Assembly: GCA_018292915.2 (NCBI GenBank)
Contig: JACVVK020000496.1
Span: 351,001-415,000, forward strand
DNA from: Batillaria attramentaria
Taxonomy: Eukaryota > Mollusca > Gastropoda > Batillariidae
Reading direction: 5' to 3'
Length of the DNA stretch: 64,000 bases
Under the pieces are notes generated by a model. The model saw only the letters and a list, made by a program, of their open reading frames with translations, searched no databases and had not been told where the DNA came from. This document shows positions 49,758 to 61,918 of the stretch, piece after piece (within the stretch, counting starts at the first letter, position 1; each line of letters begins with the position of its first letter). The position numbers and the translations under genes are program-made.

Positions 49758-50075
49758 GCACGCACACACAAGCACGCACACACACACAGAGGCACACGCA
49801 CGCACACACACACACAACGGGACTCACACAGGGCCCGAGCGAGAGGTGTGTCGGCACGGTTAACTGAGTACGAGAATTTGGATTTTCGACCACTCACGCA
49901 GAGTGTAGACAGCATTGTATCACATGCAGAGCTCTTCTAGGGAACCAAAAGTCTTCACGAGCATTTATCTGTCGGGGTGTGTTGTGTGTAACGCAAGAAC
50001 CTTCTTGCACTCACCTTGTTGGAAAATAGCACAGACGAGTGCTAAACCACAGATGAGTCCTACACTGGAACCCAT
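37355..50075 (-). CDS. paralogue B: secreted glycosidase-like protein, about 780 aa, 19 exons, one frameshift
   Basis: Exons: 50015-50075, about 49505-49694 (donor uncertain), 48545-48719, 47589-47737, 46893-46995, 46142-46273, 45486-45591, 44594-44690, 44046-44141, 43480-43530, 43180-43268, 42948-43007, 42450-42626, 41911-42049, 40978-41086, 39812-39884, 38822-38968, 37963-38111, 37355-37595 (stop TAA). Signal peptide [20 protein letters not shown]. All barrel motifs of paralogue A are present: [35 protein letters not shown] and ARVSGDY. Two oddities stand out. What is one exon in A is split here by an extra intron, whose donor has been hit by a SINE. Exon 43180-43268 has one base too many in a C5 run at 43203-43207, which would shift the frame unless it is an assembly error. 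A minus-strand AATAAA at 37187-37192, 163 nt past the stop, is a likely poly(A) signal. Confidence 0.85.
37698..37786 (-). mobile_element. SINE-4 tail fragment
   Basis: Inverted 3' part of SINE-4 (GGGCTGCTTCCCCCGGGG, GCGCCACCCAATACC) running into a (CT)n tract in the last intron of paralogue B. Confidence 0.65.
37861..37943. repeat. palindromic (ATGGT)n / (ACCAT)n microsatellite
   Basis: TATGG units run to about 37905, then switch to CCATA units to 37943, so the two halves are complementary and could form a hairpin. It starts about 20 nt after a paralogue B donor in the transcript. A (CT)n tract lies at 37788-37842. Confidence 0.87.
38326..38410 (+). mobile_element. SINE-1 fragment
   Basis: Begins inside box B (AATCCCGGCTAGGGCC) and ends before the usual tail, next to a (CA)n tract in a paralogue B intron. 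Confidence 0.7.
38430..38700. repeat. (CA)n followed by A/C-only tract
   Basis: (CA)n 38430-38488, then CAA/CCA-rich sequence with (CCA)n and (CAA)n blocks, in a paralogue B intron. Confidence 0.85.
39960..40435. repeat. dispersed repeat family 5, split by SINE-1
   Basis: The two halves flank SINE-1 at 40047-40227 and match 16228-16480 when joined. Confidence 0.75.
40047..40227 (+). mobile_element. SINE-1 copy nested in another dispersed repeat
   Basis: Full-length SINE-1 with box A TGGTCGAATGG and the GGACGTTAAA tail. It is flanked by TACACTTTGCG at 40036-40046 and 40228-40238. It interrupts a repeat that is uninterrupted at 16228-16480 and 24440-24690. Confidence 0.88.
40659..40877. mobile_element. 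foldback MITE-like element
   Basis: About 219 bp with long inverted arms: CATGTTTAGTAGGACTTCG at the left against its complement at 40848-40866, and CCCATTTAC/GTAAATGGG inside. The unpaired centre includes GGCCGCGAACGGCTAACGC. A diverged relative is at 58972-59159. Located in a paralogue B intron. Confidence 0.82.
41139..41335 (+). mobile_element. SINE-3 copy
   Basis: tRNA-like head with box A TGGTCTAGTGG and box B CGGTTCGAATCCC, then GGGCAGGAATTAGG and CCTCGTGTACAC. Uninterrupted reference copy for this family, in a paralogue B intron. Confidence 0.75.
41598..41745 (+). mobile_element. SINE-2 5' portion
   Basis: Starts GGGGCGGTCGGTGGTGTAG, with box B AGGTTTGAGTCCG, and is truncated after about 145 bp. 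Located in a paralogue B intron. Confidence 0.7.
42130..42300. repeat. dispersed repeat family 7
   Basis: Shares (inverted) GGCTGAATTCTGGGGG, GGAGTCGTCCATTA and AACACAATCTGTCAAATG with 47215-47540, 59745-60270 and 62590-63250. Confidence 0.65.
43071..43120. repeat. (CA)n microsatellite
   Basis: Between exons 10 and 11 of paralogue B (family numbering), followed by ACGCGCGCGCGC. Confidence 0.88.
43598..43880 (-). mobile_element. SINE-4 copy
   Basis: Inverted, nearly full-length SINE-4 in a paralogue B intron. It shares GCGCCACCCAATAC, CCCGGAGAGAACCCCC and GACGGCCGTTCAGTAGCG with the other copies. Confidence 0.72.
45178..45356 (+). mobile_element. SINE-1 copy
   Basis: Full-length SINE-1 with a (CA)n-altered tail in a paralogue B intron. 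Confidence 0.82.
46645..46830. repeat. A/C-rich (CAA)n tract
   Basis: About 185 bp of CAACAA/CAGCAA units without T or G runs, in a paralogue B intron. Confidence 0.82.
47753..47853. repeat. (ACT)n microsatellite
   Basis: About 34 trinucleotide units with periodic GCT variants, 15 bp from a paralogue B acceptor. Confidence 0.9.
47862..48300 (-). mobile_element. SINE-2 copy split by SINE-1
   Basis: Inverted SINE-2 in two parts, 47862-47892 and 48061-48300, on either side of a younger SINE-1. Confidence 0.75.
47893..48060 (+). mobile_element. SINE-1 copy nested in SINE-2, 15-bp TSD
   Basis: Flanked by perfect 15-bp repeats CCCCAGTTTCATGAA at 47878-47892 and 48061-48075. The host sequence on both sides (47862-47892 and 48061-48300) is an inverted SINE-2, so SINE-1 is younger here. 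It lies in a paralogue B intron. Confidence 0.92.
48985..49262 (-). mobile_element. SINE-3 copy in the extra intron of paralogue B
   Basis: Inverted SINE-3 whose tRNA-like end (GAATTCGAACC, TTAACCACTCGACC on the plus strand) is at the right. Together with SINE-1 it makes up much of the intron found only in copy B. Confidence 0.72.
49348..49514 (+). mobile_element. SINE-1 copy on the 5' splice site of paralogue B, 15-bp TSD
   Basis: This is a 167-bp tRNA-derived SINE bounded by perfect 15-bp copies of CGCAGAACCTTTTCC at 49333-49347 and 49515-49529. The right copy is the end of a B exon; the left copy lies in the intron and kept the original donor. The 5' half is tRNA-like with box B GAGTTCGATCCC. 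The tail is GGAAAAGGACGTTAAAC followed by ACCC repeats. Confidence 0.92.
49706..49800. repeat. (CA)n microsatellite
   Basis: Intron 1 of paralogue B. Begins about 12 bp from the exon 2 acceptor. Confidence 0.88.
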
Positions 50076-50554
50076 GGCTTCTCCACAATCTTTCAATCCC
50101 TGTGATCACATACATACACTACGAGCAAAAGGGGTGGAGTTTGACCGTAGTGAGATATTATTAATCTTCTGCCTTGGCTGACAAGTGATGTGTGGTGTCG
50201 TTTTTTTTTTGTTTTGTTTTTTTTTTCGTCTCAGGTGTTGGAGAACGTAATTATGTCAAGGCAATGTAGATACAAATTCATACGTGGGACGCGTGTTTCG
50301 CGCTGTGACCCAGACACGGGTAGTTCTTGAAGGCACTGCAAAATTTCTCACCTTTGATTGCAGTTTATCTTATGATAAGAGAGATTTATCGATAGAGGTT
50401 AAAATGTCAGTTGTCTGTACGGAGAGATGTTACGTGTGCGTCTGTCGTGATCATAATAGTATTGTTTGCCAGCTTATGTGCTTGGTTCAAGTATGCGAGA
50501 CATATAACTTGCCAGTTTGAAGTATGGTGTGCAATTTCTCTCTCTCTCTCTCTC

Positions 50555-50784
<230 letters not shown>

Positions 50785-51211
50785 TTATTCTCTTTATCTC
50801 TTATTACTTTTTTTATTTTATTTTGGTAGTCCAGTACCACCGTAGGAGTGTACAACATCATTACTTTTACTGTAGTTTCACACTGAAACACACACAGAGT
50901 ATAACTATGCTTCCGCATTCAGTAAAAGCACTAAGTAAAAATAAGGAGAAAACTTTAAAGTTTCGACTTTCGAGAACACACCACACTGGATGAAACTTTA
51001 CACTTTGAACTTGCGAGGAAACTGAAAATAAGGAGACAGTTTAAAACGATGGAAAGGGGCCTCCCCCCACAGATCCGCTCCTGATTCTCTTTATATTTTA
51101 ATCAGGAAATGTGAAGTCCAGTTTTTCCTTCTATGTGTATACAAGAGCGTGACTAAGGATGATGCACATTATTGCCTTAAAAGTATAAAGTACTCTCCAT
51201 GTATGTTTTAG

Positions 51212-51416
51212 CTGACATTTTCCTGAGTTAAAGTTTGACAACTTATTGTTCCGTATTTATGTAAACCCATAGAAAAGTATACTGACATTTTCCTGAGTTA
51301 AAGTTTGACAATTTATTGTTCCATATTTATGTAAACCCATAGAAAAGTATACTGACATTTTCCTGAGTTAAAGTTTGACAACTTATTGTTCCGTATTTAT
51401 GTAAACCCATAGAAAA
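51212..51416. repeat. 70-bp tandem repeat, three copies, probably 3' UTR of paralogue C
   Basis: CTGACATTTTCCTGAGTTAA starts at 51212, 51282 and 51352, ending 52 bp after C's stop. The middle unit has a minus-strand AATAAA (51312-51317) where the other two read AATAAG. Confidence 0.88.
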
Positions 51417-51468
51417 GAATTATGATTTTTGCCAGACAATAATAATTAATTGGATGCTGAATTGAATT

Positions 51469-52168
51469 CTACGTCGATGTGCTGCACATCTTGTAGAAGA
51501 CGCTTAACGTGACCGTTCCGCTGGTTTCAAACTTGCAAGTAACACGATTTATCTTCCCGTCCAGAAAGAAGGTAAACACAGTGCTCTCCCCTGGCGATCC
51601 GTACAGCAGCAGCTGCAGGTCGTTGCTGAAGACGGCCATATTGCCCACACGGTCACGTGACATGGGCACGAACTTGTTTTCTTCCCCGTACAGCACGACC
51701 TGGGAGTTGCTGTGACACGAAACACAATTTTTTTTTTAACATTCACAATTAAAACAAACAAACAAACAAACAAACAAACAAACAGCAGCAGTAACAACAT
51801 TAAAAATATATAATGAAATAATACAGAGACTGACTCGACTTTTCTATTTGTTAGGCTTTGGTCTGTGGAAAAACAAACAAACAAACAAAGAAAAAACCCC
51901 AAAGCATAAACAGTGAATTTATTTTTTGCAACATATTCGCTGTTCATTTCTTTGGTGGCATCCTTCCTAGGAGAGAGGAGTAGGGGATGGGGGAGGGGAA
52001 ATTATATCTTTGTACATGTATCACATTAAGAGCTGTACTTACCATCAAGAAAAAAAAATTGCAGCGTACAGACCCACTCACGAATGAAAGTGTTGCGAAA
52101 CATAAGTTGGTTTAGCAAAGGTACAATTAGCCCGGTTTTTTTTTTTCCAACACCCACGCACGCCCGTA

Positions 52169-52242
<74 letters not shown>

Positions 52243-55200
52243 TACTCACGAGAAGTTGAAGACAGGGCTGGTGTAGTACATGCAGAAGCGTGGCCTCGTG
52301 CAGTCCGTTGTCAAGGGAACAGGGGAGTCCTCTGAGAAGGGGATTACTTTTGGTGCTTCGCCGTAAGCGGACCGACTGATGGCTACCATTGGACCGAACT
52401 GCAAACACAAGAATGATTCTCGGAGTACTGATATTTCTTGCCGCTGAACTTCTCCACCTGTACACACCCCTCTCGTTCTTTGCGCTCTAGCTGACACTCG
52501 CCTCCACCACCCCCTGCCTAGTTGCAAGATGGTCGATGATGCTTGCGCTGCTCTCCACGCCCCGCTCCTTGGAATCGGATTTTTAACGGGAACACTTGAT
52601 ATTCATGCATATGTGCGAACATGAAGTCCTGTATGGGAAGAGTGAACACTAGATCTAGCAGTTCCCAGCACAGGAAAGAACAAAATGATAGGAAAAGCAC
52701 GGACATAGGTACAATTCTCTCCTTGCGGCGTCCACTTACCTAGTCGCTCCGTTTGAGCAGTACTTTTGGCTGCTGCAGTCGCTACTTGTTATTTTATGTA
52801 TTTAAATGTTCGGGTTGAAAACTTACGGGTGCAAAGCCGGCGTCGCTGGGGGTGATGCTGAAATCGTCGGTCATGTCAGCAGCCAGGATAATGCCAAAGA
52901 CGTAGTCCTTCCCGATCCTGCTGTACGTCGTCCACACTTGTCCTTTGGAACCCACGTTACCGCCGAACGCGTCCTGTAACATCCCAGTGAATAATAGTGT
53001 TGAAACTTTTTTTTATTTTACTTTCAAGACTACACCTCCCTTCCCTCTGGAACAACTTGCCAATTCACCAATCATTCAAATCATCCGAACTTTCGCCAGA
53101 TTCATCCTCGCTGCCCATGCACATAAACAACTAAATGGCGGCTTCAGCAACGCACAGATGACAAAAATTCCAGCAGGAACCGTTATTCTTGCCTGATTCT
53201 CCGGCCCAAAGAAAGGGTCAATGAGTGATCGACGCATTGAGTTCAATTTGAAAGAAATACGCCAGACAAATACCATTTCTTCTTCCTCTTCTTGTTAATA
53301 TGTGGCCATCTTTCTTATGAAAGCAGCGAGTGTCAGAAGTTGTTGACGGCGACATTGTAAGTTTCATCATACCTGCCAGAATTGTTTGTCGATAGCAGTG
53401 GCGGGTTTTGCTGGTCGTAAAACAAGTCCATCAGCCCGGCAACACCTATAACAAGAGGATGTCGTTGTTCACTGTAATTACAAGTAACGTACGGTCCACA
53501 AAAGTCAAGGGGAGCCAGGGTGGCCGAATGGTAGAGCATTGGACTTATAATGCTCGGGTCGTGAGTTCGTATCCCGGCTGGGGCCAAATATTTGTACTGG
53601 CTTTTTCATCGTTGCCCCAACTTTGGTGTCACCCCGTATGTGGTGGAAAACGACGTTAAACCCACAAAAATCAAATTCAAAAGGTTTTATTCATTTCTCC
53701 CCTATCGGGGTGTGGAGGAATGGACAAAGTAAACGGGGAAAGACATGCATAAATGACGCAACAATGACTTTAAACAAAAAATATATGATGCGCGCGAACA
53801 GAAAAAAGAAAAAAAAATACATGTACAATGGCAGCAGGAAAACGAGCTAGACTTCGTCTCCCTGTGGCATGAAACACACGCTAAAACCATCGACAGGAAT
53901 ATCTCCGGAAAATGCTGTGGTTCACTTACTGCATTAGCATACTGACATTCGTTCGTCCAATCATATCGGAAGGAGCGACTGGTCCTGTGCTGAGAACGGC
54001 AACTGCCGCCTGTAGTTCTGGGTGAGTCTCGTTCAGCTCTAAATGAGAACAAGCTGGTGAGATGCAGATGGGTGACACACAACAGCTGGTGCGGATTATT
54101 AAATGTCACTAATTGCTATAAAGCAGTTTTTGTCCGAACCGCATGACAGATCTGCTGTTACGCACTGGAATGCACCCTCAGCTAAGTATTTTTTCACTGG
54201 TGCTTGTTTCGAAGTATGATAAACTTCGCAAGCTGTATTTCCCCTCTCTCTCTTTTCTGCTCTTCAGCATCCTAGGAAAATTTCCGTCAGTCTTCTCACT
54301 GCTGTAGATGGTAATGGGTATTTACTGTTGGCAGGCTCCGCTTCTGTTGTCCAGAAGTTGTCTTTGAACGCATCCCCCGCAGTGTGAAAAAGGAAGACAG
54401 AAGAAATACAAAGATACAGGAGATAAAGACAGAAAGAAAGGAAAGGAGGAGGAAAAGGAAGACTTCTGTACTGTATCTGTTGCCAGGCTGCACTTCCGTT
54501 GTCCAGAAGTTGTCCTTGAACGGCGCAATTCCCATAGCGTCTGCAAACACAGAGGCTTTGCCGATCTGCCATTGGTCACTTCCGGCACGATAGTCACCGC
54601 TCACTCTCGCCTTTACAGAGAACAAATAATGAAAGGTAGCAACCACCAAGACTGCTTAGTAAAACTCTCACCTCGTCACCCCTACTCCAATGAAGTTCTG
54701 GAGGACTCACGAGGTTCAACTGCTTACAGGGCCACAGACTTGTCAGATTCCAGTGGTAAGCGTAAACCTAACCGTCCAAATTTGCCATTTTTCAGTCTAG
54801 AAATTAAGACATAAATAAAAACATTTATGAATATAAAAACATAACAAATTTACGAAATGGTGTAAAATAGAAGCATAGAACTTCACACTGGTCCGTTCTT
54901 GTACAAATTCGGGTTCTCTTCGAGACATTGCACAAAACAAAACAAAACAAAACAAAATCACGAATGGAACAGCTACAAAAAGTACGCTCAAAGTACTTCC
55001 AAAGTACTCAACGTATTTTGTCAGCTCACTTGAGTAACAACGGGTATCATGAGACTTTGCATGGCGTGACGAGGGTTGGACATACAGTACTGGATGGTGA
55101 GACCCGTTGCACGTGCTGCCTCCCCCATCTGGAGCAGCCAAGTCCTCGCCACATCCACTGTCGACAACGTGCGTTCAGGCCAGCGAACTCTACGTCCAGC

Positions 55201-56873
55201 CAGTCCTGTGTCATATATTGCACAGGCGCATGAGTCAAGGGTGTCTGAAGTGTACGAGTAGAGTAACCCATGGCCACTCGCCGTCTGTTTGTTGTAAAGT
55301 TGCCCCCCCCCCCACACACACACACGCACGCACGCACGCACATACGCACATACGCACGCACGCACATGCTTAGGTTCGGTGGTGAAAATATATAGGGGTT
55401 GGTAACCTTAACCTCTCTATGTTCGTAACACCGTTAAGATGGAAAATTGCCGTCTGGAAGCTCTAGACAGAAGGATGTTTCATTTGGCCATTGCGACAGT
55501 CTTCGTGAACTTGTGGCTTCAACTATCAGAGAAATACGACCTTCTTTAAACCTACGGAACATTCCTGAACACTTTGGTGCCCGACAAATCTTCTAAAAAT
55601 AGCCGCCAATCAGCACCATCTCTTTTGTCCTTAGTCTGCAACCAACTGACGCGGAACAGCATGTACGCCCGCCAGAGTCACCACAATGGTGTCAACTTCT
55701 ATATGATGATCCCAGTGACTGAGTCTGATGCTCAGATTAAACACATTAGATGACAAGTTTTCTTACACGGTGCTGTTTGCCTGTCGTACGTATTGAGACT
55801 TTGACCAGTTTTTGTATTGCTTTAAAAATTTATTTTGACCTTAGCTTTCACATGGTGTCTGTCCCAACACGCAATCCTCAAACACTGCTTTCAAATGGCC
55901 TTGCACGCGTTCTTGACCACACTACGTTTGTTAAAAATCTGCAGCGACAGCAACGTTTCTTTTTCCTGGCAACATAAGCGATTCATTTATGTTTATTTCT
56001 AGCAACATTTTCATACCTGTTCGTACACAGTAAGTCCCCAAGTTCTGGATTCTTTGAACAGCCACAGCCAGAAGTTCTGCAAACGATGTAATAAAATAAG
56101 TTATCGTTTAACCCTTCAAGTTCTAAACTGAGACTACCATCATATATCTAGCACAGACCGCAAGAAAACCGTACTCAGCGGTAACCAATGTAAACAGAGG
56201 CCGTTGTAATTTCATCCAGACTCATATTTCGTAAAGACGAATACACTAAAAATTATCGCAAATAATTAATGTTGTGTGAGGGCTCTCATGTACTCGCCCA
56301 ATGTACCGGCGGTATTGCGTATCTGACGAATTCCTTAACGGTAAACTTTAGTTGTCTCCCCGCCTGTGTGCGTACACGCACTACACAATGGCTGTCAAGT
56401 GCCTTCTTGCTGCAGTATTTTGCATACGTAATTTTGCCTGTAATACAGCCATACCCCACCTTGATTGTGGAAATTTCTTTGCTTTCCAAACCAAGTATTT
56501 GCTATGAATAACAAATCGTCATTTAAATAAATGACATCTGCGCGTCAACCATTTGTCTCCTTTCTGTTTAAATGGTTCTGTTCCACAATCAGTGAACTTC
56601 AGCCTTAACCGTAGAGAACCGCTTACACAAAAACGAATTGACGACTCCACGAGCGCGGGAAAGAACGGGAACTCTGGTTACGCATGTCGTCGCAGCTTGG
56701 GCTGAGTGGGTAAATAGCAGACAGTTGCGTTTCTGGAGTGACTGCAGGTGAGACATTACAAAATAATAACCTTGCTCAGTTGCAGGGTTCAGTTCGTTCA
56801 AAGCAACTGTTTTCAGGTTTTAAAACATTTTCTTACAGTGTGCATTTCTGTTTTGAATGCAGGGCGAGGGACA

Positions 56874-56929
<56 letters not shown>

Positions 56930-57158
56930 GCTGTGCTGTGCTGTGCTGTGCTGTGCTGGGTGTGTTGATACAGTTTACCCACCAGGTCTTGCGGTATAGC
57001 TTTCTCTGACTCTACGATGAAATTGAAGCCACCTCCATTCTGTTTAGCATACGGAGTTTTTGATGACCTTGAGAATGAACGATCATTTTTTAGTGAGAAA
57101 CTTTCTCTCCCCCAACACCTACACACCACTTTCAACACAAAACAATATTTGATAAATT

Positions 57159-57241
<83 letters not shown>

Positions 57242-60200
57242 ACCAACGACCACAGTTACTCACTCATCTAACGAAAGTGAAATAAAAACCACAGATAAAC
57301 CCCAAACGCCAACAGGTGAAAAACAGAGAGCAATGAATTTATACTGAAGACAAGAAACGCAAGTGAGAGGAAAGCAGAGAAACTGTTCTCGTACCAGTAT
57401 CTGTTATGCGCAACCGCCGGCCACAGAGTTTTGTTGTAAATGTACCTGCAAGCATACCAGTCATGAACTGAATTGAAGCTGAAATTGAAAATAACTTTAT
57501 TTGATAAAGGTGGAAGTTTCGGTCTTGTGATCTTCCAATTTGACACCCCCCCCCCCCGGTCTTTTTTTTCCAACACAAGTAAACGACAGTAATTTCTCTC
57601 TATGAGTGCACATCACCCATACGTGGTGGAAAAGGACGTTAAACTCCCAATCATCCATCCACCCACCCTCCTGGCCCAAAGTGACGAGAAAACAAATGGA
57701 AGATGGCGACGAAAAACAAGGAAAACCATCCAAACAACAAAAACAAAAACACCAACAAAAGCGTAAAAGAATTCAGAGAGAGAGAGAGAGAGAGAGATTT
57801 AAACACGACAAGCGGTGGGTATCCGTACTGAAACCCGTCCGGAGCGATGTCTGGGGTTGGTGTCCAAGTTGTTACCGCGCCGTGCGAGTCTTTCGCGTAG
57901 AACCAGCTGTCGTATTGAACGTATCTGGACACACAAAATAAAACCTTCACGCTCAGATTGTGAAATACATATAAAGAAAACAGTAACTTGATAAGCTGTA
58001 AGGCTGTGGCCAGCTTAATTGAAAGAAGTAAGAAAAAGCTGCCGGAATATTTCATAAATTGCACATGTACGCGCAAAGCTGCAAAAAGAAACGAACGTAG
58101 TTTCCCGATGTTTGTCGTTATACTCTAGCGCCAGCCACTAGTTTGAACAAAAGGTAATTACAGGTAAATGGGGCGGTCGGTGGCCTAGTGGTTAAGACAA
58201 ATGCGAGAGGTCAGGTTCGAGTCCGACTTGGGTGAAGAATTTTTCTTTCGCGTGTTTGGCACCGTTCATACGGGCCGACCGTCGGGGGGTGTCTCTCTGG
58301 ATACTCCGGCTTCCTCCCCCTCAGCTTTGGAAACGTTCAGCCCACAAAAATCGATAACAAGTGCAATCCTAAAATTCCGAAACTTTAATAGCTGAGCTGA
58401 CCTTTTACAACACGTGATTGTTATGTGTTCTATCCAGAGGTGAGAGAATGCGTGTGATTCACGTAAGCGTGCGTGTTGGGTTTAGCTCGCGGCGCTTTGA
58501 GCCAAATATCTGGGATAAAGCGCCTAAATTATTGCAGATATTATCATTGTAAACAGACGTCATGGTTTAAAATGCAAGTAAGTTATTAGTAACAGAGCCT
58601 TGAAATGACAGTATAAGCGAACTTCACTAATATTTTGACCCGTACAAAACAATAACAAAAAGAACATAAGATGTCCAGGAAAACTGACATCCTGTTGAAG
58701 CTTACCTGTAAGGCAGTGAGAGAGAATCAGCGTACGTCTTAACGTCCAGAATCGTCTGCTCGTAGTTCTTTCCGGGTTCCGTGTCGTAGTAGTAATACGC
58801 CCCTGCAGTGTTTAAGCGCAGTCCCGTCAGGATATGTCAGTCACAAAATACCGATGCAGTCGGTCGCACGGGAATGTTTTATCCATTTACTATTCATTCA
58901 TTTATTTATTTTATCTGTCGGCTGAAACGGTACTCGAAGCTGTTAGGACAGTACCGGCTGCAAGGATAAAAGGCATGTTTAGCAGGACTTCGCTGAACAG
59001 TATAACCCACTTACATGTAAATGAGGCTCACGTGACAGAGGCCGCGAGCGGCTAACGCGCTTTGATTAGCTGATGGTACCCTTAACGTGCCTAATTTACA
59101 AGTAAATGGGTTACGCTGCTCAGCGAAATAATCCTTACAAAGTCCTGCTAAATATGCCTAGTAGTCGATTAGTGCGTATACTACAAACTCTATACACTAA
59201 AGGGGGAGCCGGGGTGGTCGAATGGTAGAGCGTTGGACTTCTAATGCTCGGGTCGTGAGTTCGATCCCGGCTGGGGCCAAATATTTGTGCTGGCTCTTTC
59301 ATCGGTGCCCCGTCTTTGATATCACCCTATGTGGTGGAAAAGGACGTTAAACCCCCAAACACCCACCCACCCACCCACCCACCCTATAGACTAAAGTTTG
59401 TAGGACACTATTGGGAAAACACGGTTGGAAATCTGTCCGTGGCGCAGCCATGTTCGTGCAGCAGGGAGCAACAAAGCTCCCCGCCTCTCCACAGTGCTAC
59501 AAACAGCCTTTGTGAATGTAGGAATCTGACTCAGGGGTTCTGAGTCAGATGAATCAGACTAGTAGTAGAGTAGCCTAGTCCAGGCCCGAACATTAATCTA
59601 GAGGCTACTTTACCTCCGTCTGTCCAGTATCCAAGGTAGTTGATGGTCTGGTCTGTTTTCCGATAATAATCACCCTTGTCATAGAACGCTTTCATTCTGT
59701 CTCCCCATGCGGAAAATTCCTGTTAGAGAGAATGACCAGCTGTTGTCAAAGGCGCAACTTTTCGGGGGGTTCCCGAACACAAGTTATCAAAATACAGGAA
59801 GTGACGTAGGTTAACTCTCGCGCCGCTTTTCTTCTGTAATTATCGAATCTCTAGTGTCCAAAACATAGGTGGACGCCCAGAAATCAGACACTCGCGTTCC
59901 GCGGAATAGTGAACACAACACATGGCTTTGTCTTTCAAACGGTTTGCCAGACACTGCAACGAGAGAAGCACGTGTAGTATGATATGACTGAAACGTGGAA
60001 AGAAAACGGTAAGTCCATTTCATTTGAGAAAAAAAAATCGCGTCAATCTGTTTCATCTTCAGATCACCCCTTTTCTCATACGATGGCGTCATGGACGCAC
60101 TGTGTTTTGCCAATACACGGCAGAGTAAAGGGGCGGGGCTTTGGCCTCGGGACTTGTCGAGTGGAATCGTCTATTAAAAAAGTACGCGCTGTGAATGGAG

Positions 60201-61617
60201 GTGAAAAATGCAACGTGCGAAGCTGAAATGCTATTTGTCGGAGGAGGTGATGTTCCATTTGGGCATAGAGACCGTTTTCTTAACTTCGCGGCTCCTGATA
60301 GTCAAGAAATACGGCTTCTTTGAACGTGCCGTACTTCTCCTGTGGTGGTAGCCTTCTCTCTATACTAAGACCAGCCCAGTCGGCAGCTTCGTTTCGAAAC
60401 TTAGAAAGCGGAATACTACCGTGACGCTAGTCTCCACGGTAGACTGTAATGGTATATCATATCATGAGAGATTGTTTTGGATGCAAGGGTTAATCACATC
60501 CGATGAAAAGTTTTCCGACCACAACATTACTGTATGCATGCCCAGGCCAGGGAGCCTGGACGGATGGCTGAAAGGTAGAGCGTTGGACTCAATGCTCGGG
60601 TGGTGAGTTCGAATCCCGGCTGAGGCCAAATATTTGTACTGGCCTTTTTCTCGTTGCCCCGTCTTTGGTGTCATCCTTACGTCGGTCGTGGAAAAGAACG
60701 TTAAACTCCCAAACATCCGCCCCATCCCCTTGCCAAACCAACTGTTAGCATCTATACTGACAGCGTTAGCATTACGTAATTTCTGCTAAATTTCCGCGTA
60801 CAGTATGCTATTGCGATTTCGCATATGCTAAATCTATTCTACCAACGTTACAAGACAAGTGTATTCAGGCTTTACGTCTATTCTGCGCTTACGCGTTTAT
60901 TATGTTGTAGTGTAATCAGTTCAGCTCGCGTTTTAAAAATGTTGCCATTTTAGCTTGAATATGAAGGTACTCTAGATGTCATACCTGATTGATGCCGAAG
61001 TACCCGTAGTACAAGACAGTTTGATACTCGAACCCCATTGGTACAGAGTCAACGCCGCCCATCACACCCCAACTGACGCGGTCAAATTTGTCAAGACTTC
61101 TGGAAGCAGCCATGAACTGAAAAAATAAAAAGAAGATTAAGAAAAAGACGAAAAGAAACAAATAGAAGGGGAAAAAAAGAAAACAACGCAGTGTTTGAAA
61201 TTCTTATTACGTTCTTTGACCTTGACCTTCAGGAAAGTTTACTCAAAAAGGCATGTTTAGAATGATCATGCCACTGCAACCATTATGCCCGGTTCGATAT
61301 TTCTACCATTTCTGAAAAGGTTATACTGTCGGATATTTGGAGGAAATAGTACACGTGCCTTTTTTAATTAATTTTTTTAATATTTATTCTTGCTTGCCTT
61401 TCGCCAGACAACTTACTTCAGAAAATGGTGCGATGATGACAACACCACCGTTTTGGTCAAACAACGCCAGAGGACCGCCAACAATACCACCAGATAGTTT
61501 TACTTTACCTTTCATCCACCTGCAGACAGAGAGCGAGTGGCACAAGCAATGCCAGCATTATTGTTGTTTCTGTGGTGGTGGTGGTGGTGGTGGTGGTGGT
61601 GGTGGTGGATGCTCCTG

Positions 61618-61694
<77 letters not shown>

Positions 61695-61878
61695 TCTGAC
61701 ATTTTTACTGCACAGACCTATGGCACATGACATCGACAATGGAGTGAGCGAACTCATACAATACCGGCAGTACTTATTTCAGAAGGAATACTACTGATGA
61801 ACATACGAGTCAGCTGAGTATACGCTACTCCGTCAGCATGAATATCAAGGTACCTAGCACGAAGATCTGCATACATAC

Positions 61879-61918
<40 letters not shown>

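Noticed and set aside
53702..54109. 135-residue minus-strand frame over paralogue C exon 14
   Set aside because: Wrong frame for the exon. The paralogue comparison fixes the true frame and borders at 53930-54038.
59203..59290. tRNA gene
   Set aside because: The A and B boxes and TTCTAA loop look tRNA-like, but the sequence continues into the SINE-1 body and tail, recurs about twenty times and has no proper acceptor stem pairing.
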